From positions 5,219,080 to 5,283,079 of the forward strand of contig NW_002060944.1 in NCBI RefSeq assembly GCF_000150275.1: a DNA stretch of 64,000 nucleotides, in the 5' to 3' direction. Below, piece after piece: positions 43,992 through 55,311 of the stretch. The notes under the pieces were generated by a model. The model was given only the letters and a program-made list of their open reading frames with translations, was not told the origin of the DNA and ran no database searches. Position numbers and translations under genes: made by a program. The stretch is from Trichoplax adhaerens. Taxonomy: Eukaryota; Placozoa; Uniplacotomia; Trichoplacea; Trichoplacidae. Numbering within the stretch: the stretch's first letter is position 1; every line of letters starts with the position of its first letter.

Positions 43992-46900
43992 TCAATCATA
44001 TATTCCTTGAACCCGTTTCGACTTTGGATCGAAAGGTGATTGCAAATGTATATTGGCATCAAACTTATTACCAATACTTTCGATTTGATACTTTCCTGAT
44101 TTTGCAAAATCTGCTGTGATAACTTGGCCTTCAGGGGCGCGAATATACCCATAACCAATACTCTTACCTAGTGCAAAAGCAAAGTCACTTCGGCGAAGGA
44201 ATCCGACACATTCACCATTACGCCAAATTGTTTCTAATCCATGCAGCATAATGTGACTACAAGATAGCATAAAGATCAGCAATTTGAGTAAAAAATTTCT
44301 AGATATAGCAGCTTCCAAAATGATCGTGGTTGTCACACTATAAGAACTTTGCACTCACTCATCGACAGAGAAACAATACAACTTCTTTTTCAATCCTTCA
44401 CTTTTCTGCTTTTCTATGGCATCTCGACCAAAGAAATCTACATTGGACTTTAATTTGCAAGTAAAAGCTAATCCAGCTTCGAGTGGTGTATCTTCAGGTC
44501 TGATATCAGCATGCCAGTGTCTAAAACCCTTTTCCAAACTTAATGTATCAATTGCCCTGTATCCTGAATTGCAGATATTATGTTCAGCACCCGCTTTCAT
44601 AAGCGCTTCGTAGACAGGTACGCAAGAGTCTTTAGGAATATGTAATTCCCAGCCAAGTTCTCCAACAAATGTTGCCCGAATAGCTCTCACTTTATGACCT
44701 GCTATATCGATTATTTTATTGGTTAAGTATGGAAATGCGTCATTACTTAAGTCACTGGAAGTTAGCGATTCCAAAACTTTTCGGCTAGTAACGAATGTTA
44801 GAAATTAGAAATTAAACTATAGTCTGTTGTTATACATGTAATATATCATGAAAGCATGATAATATTATAAAAGATTAAAGGCATACCTTTTAGGACCTTG
44901 AACGCTTAACATGCCCACATCCTCTGATAAATCGATCAATCGACAATCCCATTTTTTATCTTCAACTATTTTTCTAATGTGTTCAAAACAGTAAGTAGCG
45001 ACCGCTCCACCGACTGTGACATAAAATCCTCTCCCTACAAAATGATACATATTAACTCATATTTATATCCTGTTTGTGTCATATGCTAATAATAATATAC
45101 ATACTCTATCGATCAATTGTTTATTTTTACCGTCAAAATTAGGTGCAACAGATGATTTGCCATCCTCAGAATCAATCATATTAATTATCATGTCGCCTTC
45201 AATTCCTCCTTTTTTGTTCAGCATGCATGTATACACGCTATTACCTATTTAACATAAGTTTAAAGCATTACATTAAGCTAAAGCACATTTTAAAGGAAGA
45301 CATACCATCCGCCTTAGTCATATCATTGCTGAAGATCCAATCAGCTGCTTTCTGGCTATCAGGCCCAAGAAGGTAAAATTTTCCAAAATATGACATATTA
45401 AAGACTGCGACGCTGTTACGACAAGTTAGACATTCTTCTTTGATCTAGAAAGTTTAAGTAACATTTAAAAGTAACTTAGTAGTTTCATGCTGAAGGTATT
45501 TGTAACTAATAATAATAAAAGGAAGTATTTTATTTATTGCTATTATCTGTAATGTAAACTTACTATATCATGATGCTTGGTAAATTCGAAGGTATAGTCA
45601 TATTCTAGTTTATCCCTATAGGGGTAGTTTTTATGTGCTTCATTACCATAGGAGCCGTAGTAATCGTAAGAAAATACCTAAAATGCAAGTCATACTGTAA
45701 TTTCTGCCCGAGGAGAGAATTTAATCAACATATTACTGTATTATTGCAGTAATAAATCACCTCTGTGCCAGTTCCAGATTTGTCAAACCATGATGGTCTT
45801 TCCCATCCATGCTTTTCCTGATAGACACAGCCTGCATCTAAAAGGACTTGATGGAATGGATCCTTTCTCATATTTCTACCAGCAAGGGGTTCATCTCGTG
45901 GAAAAACAAGGGCATAGTTTTTAGCATACGCTTCATGACTTCTTTCTTTAACCCATCTATTATTATTTGTCATTGATGGCGCGAACCGTCTGCAAGTTAT
46001 TAGAGAGTGATTAATATAGAATTGGATGCATACAATGTAAGAAAGTGGCTATCATAAAGGAATATCATAACACAAATCGTGATTAAATCTTTGTTGCCTG
46101 TTGTACGTAGTAAACTATGTAATAAACATCTCTGAAATAATTTTCAGTACTGAAATACCGAATATCATATCCAAACATGTCCAGGTCGGGAGAACCATGC
46201 AAAATCCATTTGGCAAGCTCTCTTCCACAACCCCCACCTAACATCATTCCACTAGAATTGAATCCACATCCAAAATAGAAGCCTCGAACTTCATACGACT
46301 CTCCCATTAAGGGCTTATGGTCAGCAGTAAATGACTCTATATTAGGAATGTAGGACAGTGACATTAGTCCTTACTTATGCTATTACATAAATAGATTTTG
46401 CACTTATCAATGTATGCATATCAAAAACATAGAATGAAATAGACATGTATGCTATCAATTAATAATGCACACCAGGTCCACAGACTGTCGATTTTATGCC
46501 AGTTTCGGCTAAGATAGGCATGCGATTAACACACCCATCTACATGAGCTGCAAAAACATCCCAGTCCAATTCGTACAAACCAAAGGCAAAATCATTGGGA
46601 ACCTAAAAAGGTGAAATGTTTAATAATATAAGCGATCTTTATTGAATTTAAAATTAACGTAATCTGCAATCCATAGTACAATTAAATCGATGTGTGTTTA
46701 TAACCGGATTCGAGTGTTGTTACAATTGATAACACATACGAAATAGTAATGAACAACAGCGATCAGAATGAACTAAGACTTTGCAATAATAACTGTCATT
46801 ACTAAAAGACGAAATCTTGTAGAGGGCAGCAGCTACGGTATGTACCTACATTATAACTACCTCAATTCAACTAATGCTAACCTATATAAGGATTAAAATT

Positions 46901-49027
46901 ATTTATTGCTAGTTATTAAGAGTGGAATTGAATGATTAAATTAAATAGAGTCTAATTAAATTATTATCTATGCCATAGTCGTTAATGAAATACAAAGTAC
47001 ACACGATATCCAATGATACAAGTTCTGCTAATTTTCTTACGTCAGTAAAAATCGGATCTGGTTCGTAACCGCCGAACGATATTGCATCTCCTTGAGTCTT
47101 CAAATAAACTGAAGAATCATGATCACGAATATTAGGTAAGTTATGCACGCCTTCAATCCTTTCAGTGACGACATAAGCATGTTTCATAGGTACAAGTGGG
47201 ACAGTAACGCCGGCCAACTTTCCTAGTGCTGGAGCCCAAACACCACAACAGTTGACAACACAGTTGGTTTTAATTTCACCATACTTCGTTTGGACACCAG
47301 TGACAAATGGTACACCAAAGTCGTTAATACTAGTTGCTATACCAGTCACAGGGCAGTTTTGTATGATCTAGTTTGTAATTTTTATGGTATTAAAGCATGT
47401 TTTAGAACTTGATAACTATCGGTAAGAGATTAATAATTAATTTATTGATATAAATGTAAACATCAGTCTTGACTCTAACTTTTAAAATTCAATTTACGGT
47501 CGCCACACTGGTTATAACATGCACACTATCTTAAATACTATTACAATATTTCCACCCATATTAAACAATATTTGCGAGCAAACAATATTGAAATTTGAAA
47601 AACACATCTTAAAAAACTGCGGATAAAACTCTTAGGTATCGAAATAGATTATTAACTGAGTAGTAATATGATTAACTCATGAGGTTGTAAATTGCAGCTG
47701 GAGGGCTGTGTGTATAAAACTTTTATCAAGTTTCTGAATACATCAAATTGCTATTTTAGACTGATCGCGTGTTCAAGATTTTATAGTAGGATTACTGTAC
47801 AACCTATGCTATATACGTATTGATATACAGTATCTGGTAAGTATGCGGTAGCATAAAGTAATCATACATACGTTTACCTTCAATTGGGCAAATATTATAA
47901 ATAATTATAATACTATCAAATAATACAGTTCAATAAGGCCACTAGTGGAATGAAGGTGATCACTCGGCTAAGATCTGCACAAAGTTAGAAGAGAGGAGAG
48001 CATGATGTTCTTACCTTTGCACCCTTGTTTGATGCAGCTCTTGTTAAAGATGTTATAAAGCCAGCTGGATCAATATCTCCATCGCCTGGACTGTATAGAG
48101 CACCAAACATATCATCGACGTTCATTAGCGGATGAACATCTTTACTTTCGGAGGGTGATAGGACATAGGATTCAACACCAAAATTTTGACCGAGCTAAAG
48201 TAAGAATGAAATGTCATACGATTGTAATGCTGGAATAAGGCTGAGTGTCTGCCTGCATCATTGTTAGCTATGGCTGATTGATTTTTAACAGACTGTTGTG
48301 TACTGTAGTCTATTGCAATAAATACTACAGACTAAGTGGGCAATTTGATTTCAGAAAGCGTCTTTGTCTCCATCTTTCAACTACACTAGACTAGGTGTAC
48401 GTCAATTACGAGTATAGTAAGCATCGTTTGGTGGATGGTAGTGTTGATGATGAAAGCATCATCATCAAACAGGCAAAAACAAACAATCCAATCAACATTT
48501 ACGAAGGACAATTTAAGATCAATGCAGCCTAGGTTCTTTAGGAAATGAATTTATGATCATCATACCGTCATCAATCTTTTATATTCATCCAATCTCTCCT
48601 TATTGGATGCAATGAACAAGCCACCTTTTTGAATCCATCCAGAGGAGATCCCCGTCTCTTCTTCTAGCGTATGACTGACTAGTTGTCTGGTATAATTCAA
48701 AATATCAATTTCTTGATCGCTTGGGCGTAGACGCCAAACTAAACCAGCAGTATGCCAGGTTGTACCAGCCGTTAATTGATCTTTTTCAAGAAGAACAACA
48801 TTAGTTGCGCCCATCTTGGCCAAATGATAGATGGTATTGGCACCTAATGAGCCACCACCAACTACCACGACATCCGCCGATGCAGGTACCTTGATCGCTT
48901 GTTCACCTACTTGCTCTTTGAGCGTTTTATAAGGAACACCTTCCCCTACACCTTTACTATTCCATCGCACTCGATTCGATCGAGGCAAATAATAAGCTGG
49001 TAGGCGACGAGAGCACGTTCTCAACAT
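43992..49027 (-). CDS. SARDH: Sarcosine dehydrogenase, mitochondrial, 12 exons
   Basis: Mitochondrial matrix flavoenzyme that demethylates sarcosine to glycine, passing electrons to ETF and the one-carbon unit to tetrahydrofolate. Exons are 49027-48566, 48194-48015, 47367-47041, 46602-46473, 46336-46159, 45989-45761, 45677-45564, 45444-45306, 45244-45131, 45034-44887, 44784-44359 and 44256-43992. All are in phase, encoding 903 residues against ~918 in human. The N-terminus is Arg-rich and lacks acids ([19 protein letters not shown]), a typical presequence. The FAD-binding motif is [20 protein letters not shown] carries the His used for covalent FAD attachment in the family. The C-terminal half is the aminomethyltransferase/GcvT-like folate domain ([16 protein letters not shown]-type [17 protein letters not shown]). 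Similarity to vertebrate SARDH runs the full length and exceeds that to dimethylglycine dehydrogenase. Confidence 0.96.
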
Positions 49028-49276
49028 TCTTCTCTATATAGGATATCAGGCAAGTTGTCGATGTCAAAGCTAATAAGAAATACAAATCATCATTTCAAAA
49101 CATGCTTAATATAAACATATTGATGGTTGACGACTCGGCGTTTTCACCATGATTGCATTCGAACCCAATCAACTCCACTCGAACGACAAAGACTAAGTCC
49201 AAAATGAGTGCATAAGATACAACTAAAACACATGCAATCTAAAAGGAATGAAAACGATGCTAGAAAACTATCTTAC

Positions 49277-49436
49277 CTGGAATGATCTTGCTAAAGTAGT
49301 GTAGGCGTGTAGGAAATGCGCAATAAAATGCGGCTCCAACAGCTTTTCCTTCACGTATTAATTCCCCAGCGGTTGTTGATGTTGATGTTTGCCCAAGTGG
49401 GTGCAGCGTGGATGATGAGGGTATAGCCGAAAACAT
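49277..49436 (-). CDS. Possible upstream leader exon with its own frame
   Basis: An open frame starts at ATG 49434-49436 (MFSAIPSSSTLHPLGQ) and runs 53 codons to a strong GTAAGA donor at 49276. If joined to the AG acceptor at 49034-49035, just before the sarcosine dehydrogenase ATG, the frame continues out of phase and stops inside the dehydrogenase first exon, so it would act as an upstream ORF. It may instead be the first exon of an unrecognised gene or chance. I recognise no family. Confidence 0.25.
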
Positions 49437-49933
49437 GGCTTGGCAATATAGTGACGACTATCGATTAAGGGTGATAGACAAGAGTTGTATGGAGATTTTC
49501 AAGCCACAAAACAGCCCCAGTGTGTGTGTGTGTGTGTGTCAAAAGTGGCGTCATTTGCCATACCGGTGACGCTCAAGTGTGCACATTAGCCTTCCCAGCT
49601 ACAGTACAATGTCTGCTAGTTACAGTACTCAGTATTGTAGCCATCAGTCCAACGACTGTAGAAAGTCGCACATAGTCTCAGCCTGCCACGCCCCAACGGG
49701 AGTGACAGGTACTGTAATAATCAAGCAGCCAAACTGGTTTGCAGTTGACAATCAGGCTTGGATGGCAAGCTGCTGCATGGTCTGCTACAAGTTGAGCCAA
49801 GCAAATTGTTTTCCAGTCCGGTTTAGCAAATTAATTCAATCAATCATTTGACAATAATGAATTGGAGGTGAATCAGAATTAGAATAATATTGATTGATTG
49901 ATTGATGAGCCTAGCAGTGGTAATGACTCGATG
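49437..49933. other. Intergenic DNA with a (GT)n microsatellite
   Basis: A GT dinucleotide run lies at about 49,521-49,538. A plus-strand frame at 49,579-49,851 has no family resemblance, and I do not support it. Confidence 0.5.
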
Positions 49934-50302
49934 ACATCAACGGTGCAAAGGACCTGTGGCATACCGGCTCGAGGCCGAGATGCGGATGGAGATTTCAATC
50001 ATTTGATGTATTGCAAGCTGCCGCTGTTGATCAGCATCTTGAAAGAGTGACACAGTGGAAGCGTATGGATTAGCCCAATAGGGACTATTAGTAGTGCACA
50101 CAGCTCTATACTGTCATAGAAACATCAACGGTGCAAAGGACCTGTGGCATACCCGCTCGAGGCCGAGATGCGGATGGAGTTTTCAATCATTTCATGTATT
50201 GCAAGCTGCTGCTGATCAACTTGAAAGAGTGACACAGTGGAAGCGTATGGATTGATCCAATAGTGACTATTAGTAGTACACACAGCTCTATACTGTCATA
50301 GA
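49934..50302. repeat. Two 188-bp direct repeats
   Basis: The unit starting ACATCAACGGTGCAAAGGAC occurs at 49,934 and 50,122 and ends CTGTCATAGAA. Copies differ by a few substitutions and short indels around the GCTGCCGCTG segment, so the duplication is recent. Confidence 0.93.
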
Positions 50303-52080
50303 ACAACATCATTGTACATGTCCAACTGCTCTACAGTATCAGACTAAGCTGCAACCTCACAAATCGAAGCAGCAAATGCAATCAAAATAACCCACTGGTA
50401 TGGACTCAGATGGGAATAGAGGGTTTTACAGACTGCTGCTCTTGACAAACATCTTGATTGGACGTGTAGTGATGCACCCATAGTTGATTCTAAGGATGCC
50501 TATATACAGTAGGATGCAGTTAGGCTACTCTGAATAGCTATTATCGTGAAGTTAATATTACATGATTGCTAACTACTATATTAGAAATGGGTGATGACTA
50601 ATTATGGTACAAGATTGATGTGGCTAGAAACACTGCAGTCGTTAAAATGCCTTTCAGAGAAAGGGGCTAGAAGTTCATAGAAGAGTAGTGACATCTTCAG
50701 TAGAACGATTTGGATTGTAGAAGGTAATGATGTACTACTACAGTATTTGAGGAAAGTATTTTGTTGGATGACTCATGTCTGATTATAGATTAATCAAGTT
50801 GTCATAAATGGATTGAACGAAATGCAGATAACCACTGCACAGATGAACTCAAGGGAGAAGAGACTTCACTTCGCTTGGAGCTCGGAATACGTCCGATTTA
50901 AGATTAGATTCTTGTAGTCATTAATTATTGCTCTACTACTCCTAAAACCTTGTAATAAATTCCTTTTAGAAATACTATTTGACTAAGATAGTTATTGTGA
51001 GACACTTTTAGTACAGGACTATACGTTAGACAGTATTGATTTGCAGAACAATGGCGATGAACAGTAGTCGAAGAGTCTAAAAATCAATATCCTCACCAAT
51101 GTCTACAGTGATCATGGCTACTCTGTATTATTATTTGTCAGTCTCTTGTAAAAACTATCACCTCATCCATTGGAGCAGCAAGTGAAATGGAGTCAGCCAT
51201 TGATATGGGCGGATGCGAACAAAGATTTGATGTAGAGTCCTTAACTAAATGCAGAGTCTAGTGTACGTACATTGGTGAGAGATAACTTTTAGTAAAGGAC
51301 GAGATAGTAAAATAGGTAAGCACAAGCGACAAGGCTATGAAGCCGGTCCCCCAAAATATTCATTACTCTTGCCATGAATTGAAAAATTAGAATTGCATGC
51401 TATTGCATACTAGTCTGTATAAACGTTAGCCTGCAAACAAAATGAGCTGATGATGATCTATCAGGTGCTGCTCTACCGTATTTGCAATCAAAGGTGACAG
51501 CCTAATTTTGCTAATCTTTCTGTATGCCATTTCTAATAGTGCTAAGTTGATTACCTCTAAACTCTAGCTGAAATATGAGGGTAGATTGTAAGTTTCTTCA
51601 AGATATTTACAAGCAAATCAGCTACGATCGGGTTACTGCCATATTGCTTGGCATACACAGTCACAATTCGGTGCTAGAAAGCAGTCAGTCTATAGTCTTG
51701 AGGTATCCGCTTGAGTATTAGTATAGCAAGACAAGAATGATACACTGAACCGTACAGTGTTCAGTAGTTTGGGAGTTTAAGTCTGCTGCCAGTCCACGAG
51801 TGAGAACGCTAGCTGAGCCTGCAAGCATATCATTTTTGCACCCAGTTCCTATTCAAATCCCTTAAAATCGGCAGTATTAAAGATTGATAGTTGTATAAAA
51901 GCAGAAGGAATTCAAGTACTTGTGGATTACCACTTTGGTATCCCATTGAACGTTATTACCTAGTCAGCCAAGAGAGAAATGTAAAACAACCTGGCATATT
52001 TCAAATGAGCTCCTTTTAATACTCGTTGTGCAGCTAGCCTAATGTCCAAACTACGTATGATATTGCCTCCACAATTCAAG
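50303..52080. other. Intergenic DNA, no gene seen
   Basis: Mixed-composition spacer with scattered TACAGT words. No exon, RNA gene or clear repeat is recognised. Confidence 0.45.
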
Positions 52081-52084
52081 CATT

Positions 52085-52800
52085 TGAAATTATATCCTTA
52101 TCAGCCATTGCTCGAATTAAGGTATAGTAATCAGGTTATCGTAGATTCTTATTTTGAACCGCTTTCAAATGATCTGCAGTGACTGTCGGTCTTCTTGATC
52201 AAAGGTAATAATACCCACAACTCCAGCAAACTTGTCTAGCGCTTTGCTCATCCAGACTACATTGCTGTACAGTAGTTTACAATAAGGCGTTATTTATAAT
52301 TATAATATAATTATGATTATGAATAATATTATGTCATGTAGAAAACAAGATATCCTTGATCAGTCATTACTCAAATTGAAGGGTATAGCAAATCAGTCGT
52401 TGTTTCAATATTTATTAGTCATCCAACTTGCTTTCTAGAATGACTTTTTGATCATTTCATCTTACGTAATTGTAACGACTGCTTTACTGCTGGATATTAA
52501 TGCGAACTAGTCAAGTACTCTAGCAGATCATAAGAAATTACATTCAGTAGTATTTAAGGATCTCATATTTCTTTTTATCATTACTCGGCTTAAGGTATGT
52601 AATCAAGTCGCTGTTTCAATTGTTTACTCGCGAACAATGATCCATAATGATTTTCGATCATCTTGATCCAATGTTACTGTATCGTTTATCAACTGCCGCA
52701 AAGTGCAAATCAGTTAATTGCTATAGCTGCCTACTTGCTTCAATCTGTTATACTATTTTCACTATGTCTATTAGCAGTCAGTACGAATCGCTTGCTAGCC
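52085..52800. repeat. Three diverged ~225-260-bp tandem units
   Basis: The landmark ATATCCTTATCAGCCATTGC recurs in drifted form near 52,091, 52,350 and 52,570. It continues as CTC.AATTAAGGTATAGTAATCAG, each time followed ~70 bp later by a GATCAT/GATCTG..CTT block. There is no shared reading frame. Confidence 0.6.
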
Positions 52801-53174
52801 ACTGCCTTGTTGGCTGCACGACAAGATGAACTATAGTTACAACTGTCTACAGCTCTTACAGTAAAAAAGAAAAACTCCTTTTTAACATCGAATTAGCTGA
52901 TTTGTTGTTTCATGCTTGAGTATTCGCATACGGCAACTTCAAGTGCCTGATTACTTCTAGACAGTGCATCATCTTTACAAACTATAATGCTAATCTTGCT
53001 AGAGATGAAACTACGGTAGCCGTATAGTCCAGTATTGTATTAAATTACAACATACTGTACATCTCCGTAGGATAGACATAATTTATTTTGTATGCTTTGG
53101 CTTTGCTTAACAGTGCAACCTGTTTCTATATTAAGTCATTTCTATCCTTGATCTAATGGTATTAACCATGGCAG

Positions 53175-54683
53175 GAATAAAGAACGCCAGGTATGCCACC
53201 TATGCAAGTCATCCAGGAAGTACTATTGCTACGAATGCAATGTTATGTTAGGATTAACTCCGGATCAAATACCGAATGTAACTTTACCTGTACATATCGA
53301 CATGTTAGTTCACTAAGAATATTCTATTAAAACACAGTAAAATTGAAAATCGCACTAATTTGCAATTATTGTGAACTGGTATAAGGTTAAAAAACTCTTT
53401 TCGTTGTTTTAATAACACTATTGATAGCATTAAACATTATGCTGAAAAAGCTTCCAAGAGTACAACATCACATGCTCGGATATTTGCTCCTCAATCAACA
53501 TCAATATATCATTATCCGGTTGGTTTGAATTAGGATACAATGACTATAAAATTGCATCATTGAATATAGTGCATGTATATTACTATAATGATTGTATTCT
53601 GTTTAAATATTAATTCCGACAGAATATGCCCTCCGTGAAAAATAAAAGTAAAGTAAGTTCTTTCTATGATGAATGTCCTTGCATGCCAAAATTTCCACCT
53701 TTTATAGTTTATACTCATAAATTGTTTCCATAATGTTTAGGCTATCCTGGTATATCCATGTAAGGTAAAGCGTACTACTCTATATGTATTATCTAGAACT
53801 TATTCCAATCTAATTTCGATAATATAATTATATTCATTAGTACTTGTGATGTGATAATAAAATTTTGTATTTAGGATTCTTGTACCATTGAGGCATTGTC
53901 CTCTAAAATTAGCCATGGGCAACTCGATCAAGTGATTTTTATTGATAGTACCTGGAATCAAGCGACATCTATTTTTCAAGTAAATGAAAATTTGGGGACT
54001 AATTACGTAACCGTTTTCAGCTTTAAGCTACATGTCGTAATGAATGTAAAATTATTCGATACTCAACAAACTAAAATAATACGGTATGCTCCCACTTAGA
54101 AAGTCTTACATTGCAAATACTTATAATTTAATCTCAATCCATTCCAGAATGAAATGTTTTCAGATATACAAAAAGTCCAACTTTCTACTGCTGAAACCTG
54201 TTACTGGAGGTAATGTCATACAAGTTGTAAATTCCATTATCTTATCGTGCGAAATACTAATATTCTACAATTATCGATGGAAAATTTTGCAATATATATA
54301 TGGGGCAAAGGCTACGAACTTGAACTATTTTCTATGATTGGAAATTATATTTCAATTAAATTTGAAGTATTTTATCTTTAGACCACAAGTGAAACAACCA
54401 TCGACATATTTAGCGACGATAGAGGCTATATACTATTTTTGTGTGGAGTATCACAAGTACATTTTGAAAAGGTGAGTTGATGCACAAGCTGATAAAACTA
54501 TGCAATTGTACTAGACTATTTTATCGTAAAATGGTGGTCTTAAACTTAAAATCGTGTTTCTATATATCTTTCTCTAGAGAATACCATGGAGAGTATGATA
54601 ACCTATTGTACATGTATATTTTTCAGTATAATCTTGTACAAGAGAGCACGAAGCAACATTATCTTGATCATGAAAAGCAATAA
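53175..54683 (+). CDS. DTWD1: DTWD1: tRNA-uridine aminocarboxypropyltransferase (5' end unresolved)
   Basis: Family enzyme that adds the aminocarboxypropyl group (acp3U) to D-loop uridine of tRNA. Exons read are 53175-53303, 53428-53518, 53623-53652, 53741-53764, 53875-53979, 54028-54083, 54382-54471 and 54578-54683, about 211 codons against ~300 in human. The Cys pairs CHLC and CYEC form the N-terminal zinc-binding-like motif. HIDIIKH spans the first junction. The DTW family signature is IFIDSTWNQ. TYLATIEAIYYF and GEYDNLLYMY mark the C-terminal part. An in-frame TGA lies 18 bases upstream of the GGCAGG that opens this block, and the local ATG at 53168 is out of frame. One or more 5' exons are therefore missing from my model; AG at 53173-53174 is the likely acceptor. 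The 48-nt intron 53980-54027 is uncertain. Confidence 0.85.
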
Positions 54684-55311
54684 AAATTATTTGATTTAAA
54701 AACATTCTTCCATGTCTTTTACTTTATCTATATTTAAACATGCCTGTAAATTTTGATTCTGTAAGATAATTAAATATGCGGATAAATATGAAGATCCTGA
54801 AGCCTCTTTCTATTTTAATGTAATTACGGTACAACGGTTTTCTTAAAATTACTACAATAACACCTCTAAAATAACAATCTATCGTGATATTTATTCGAAA
54901 TCGCATACACACTCAATTACTCTTATTATGATTTAAGTTGTTTTTATTCATATTTCAATCCTATTATAAGATTATGCTCTTGTCTGTTTAACTGTTAATT
55001 TCAATATATAACTGTAATCAATAAAGATTTTTAACTGCTATCTTGTCACTAAATAGTGTAACAGAGTTTAATATAGAATTGTTGCTAACTATTTTTATCG
55101 TTCTTAACAATCATAATTGAATTATTGCTATTCTATAGATACGCCTATATCTTGAAACTTTTAATAGCTCCAAGCAGATATCTCTTATTAGAATTGAATT
55201 TATATTACGCAGAACGACAAGCACACTTTACTCTTGCAAAATAGCGCGTAGCAGTGATATAGCATTTTTCGTTAATGAATACGTTTGACCTCCTTATCAG
55301 ACACTATCCAG
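54684..55311. other. Convergent 3' spacer
   Basis: Separates DTWD1 (+) from the repeat-protein gene (-). An AATAAA on the plus strand at about 55,019 could serve DTWD1. Nothing else is recognised. Confidence 0.45.

Noticed and set aside
46083-46158. Continuation of the SARDH exon past 46,159 ([10 protein letters not shown])
   Set aside because: The donor at 46,157-46,158 joins in phase to give [12 protein letters not shown], matching the family; the extension is intronic.
52647-52829. 60-codon frame as a missing 5' exon of DTWD1
   Set aside because: It lies within a diverged tandem repeat unit and shows no resemblance to the DTWD1 N-terminus.
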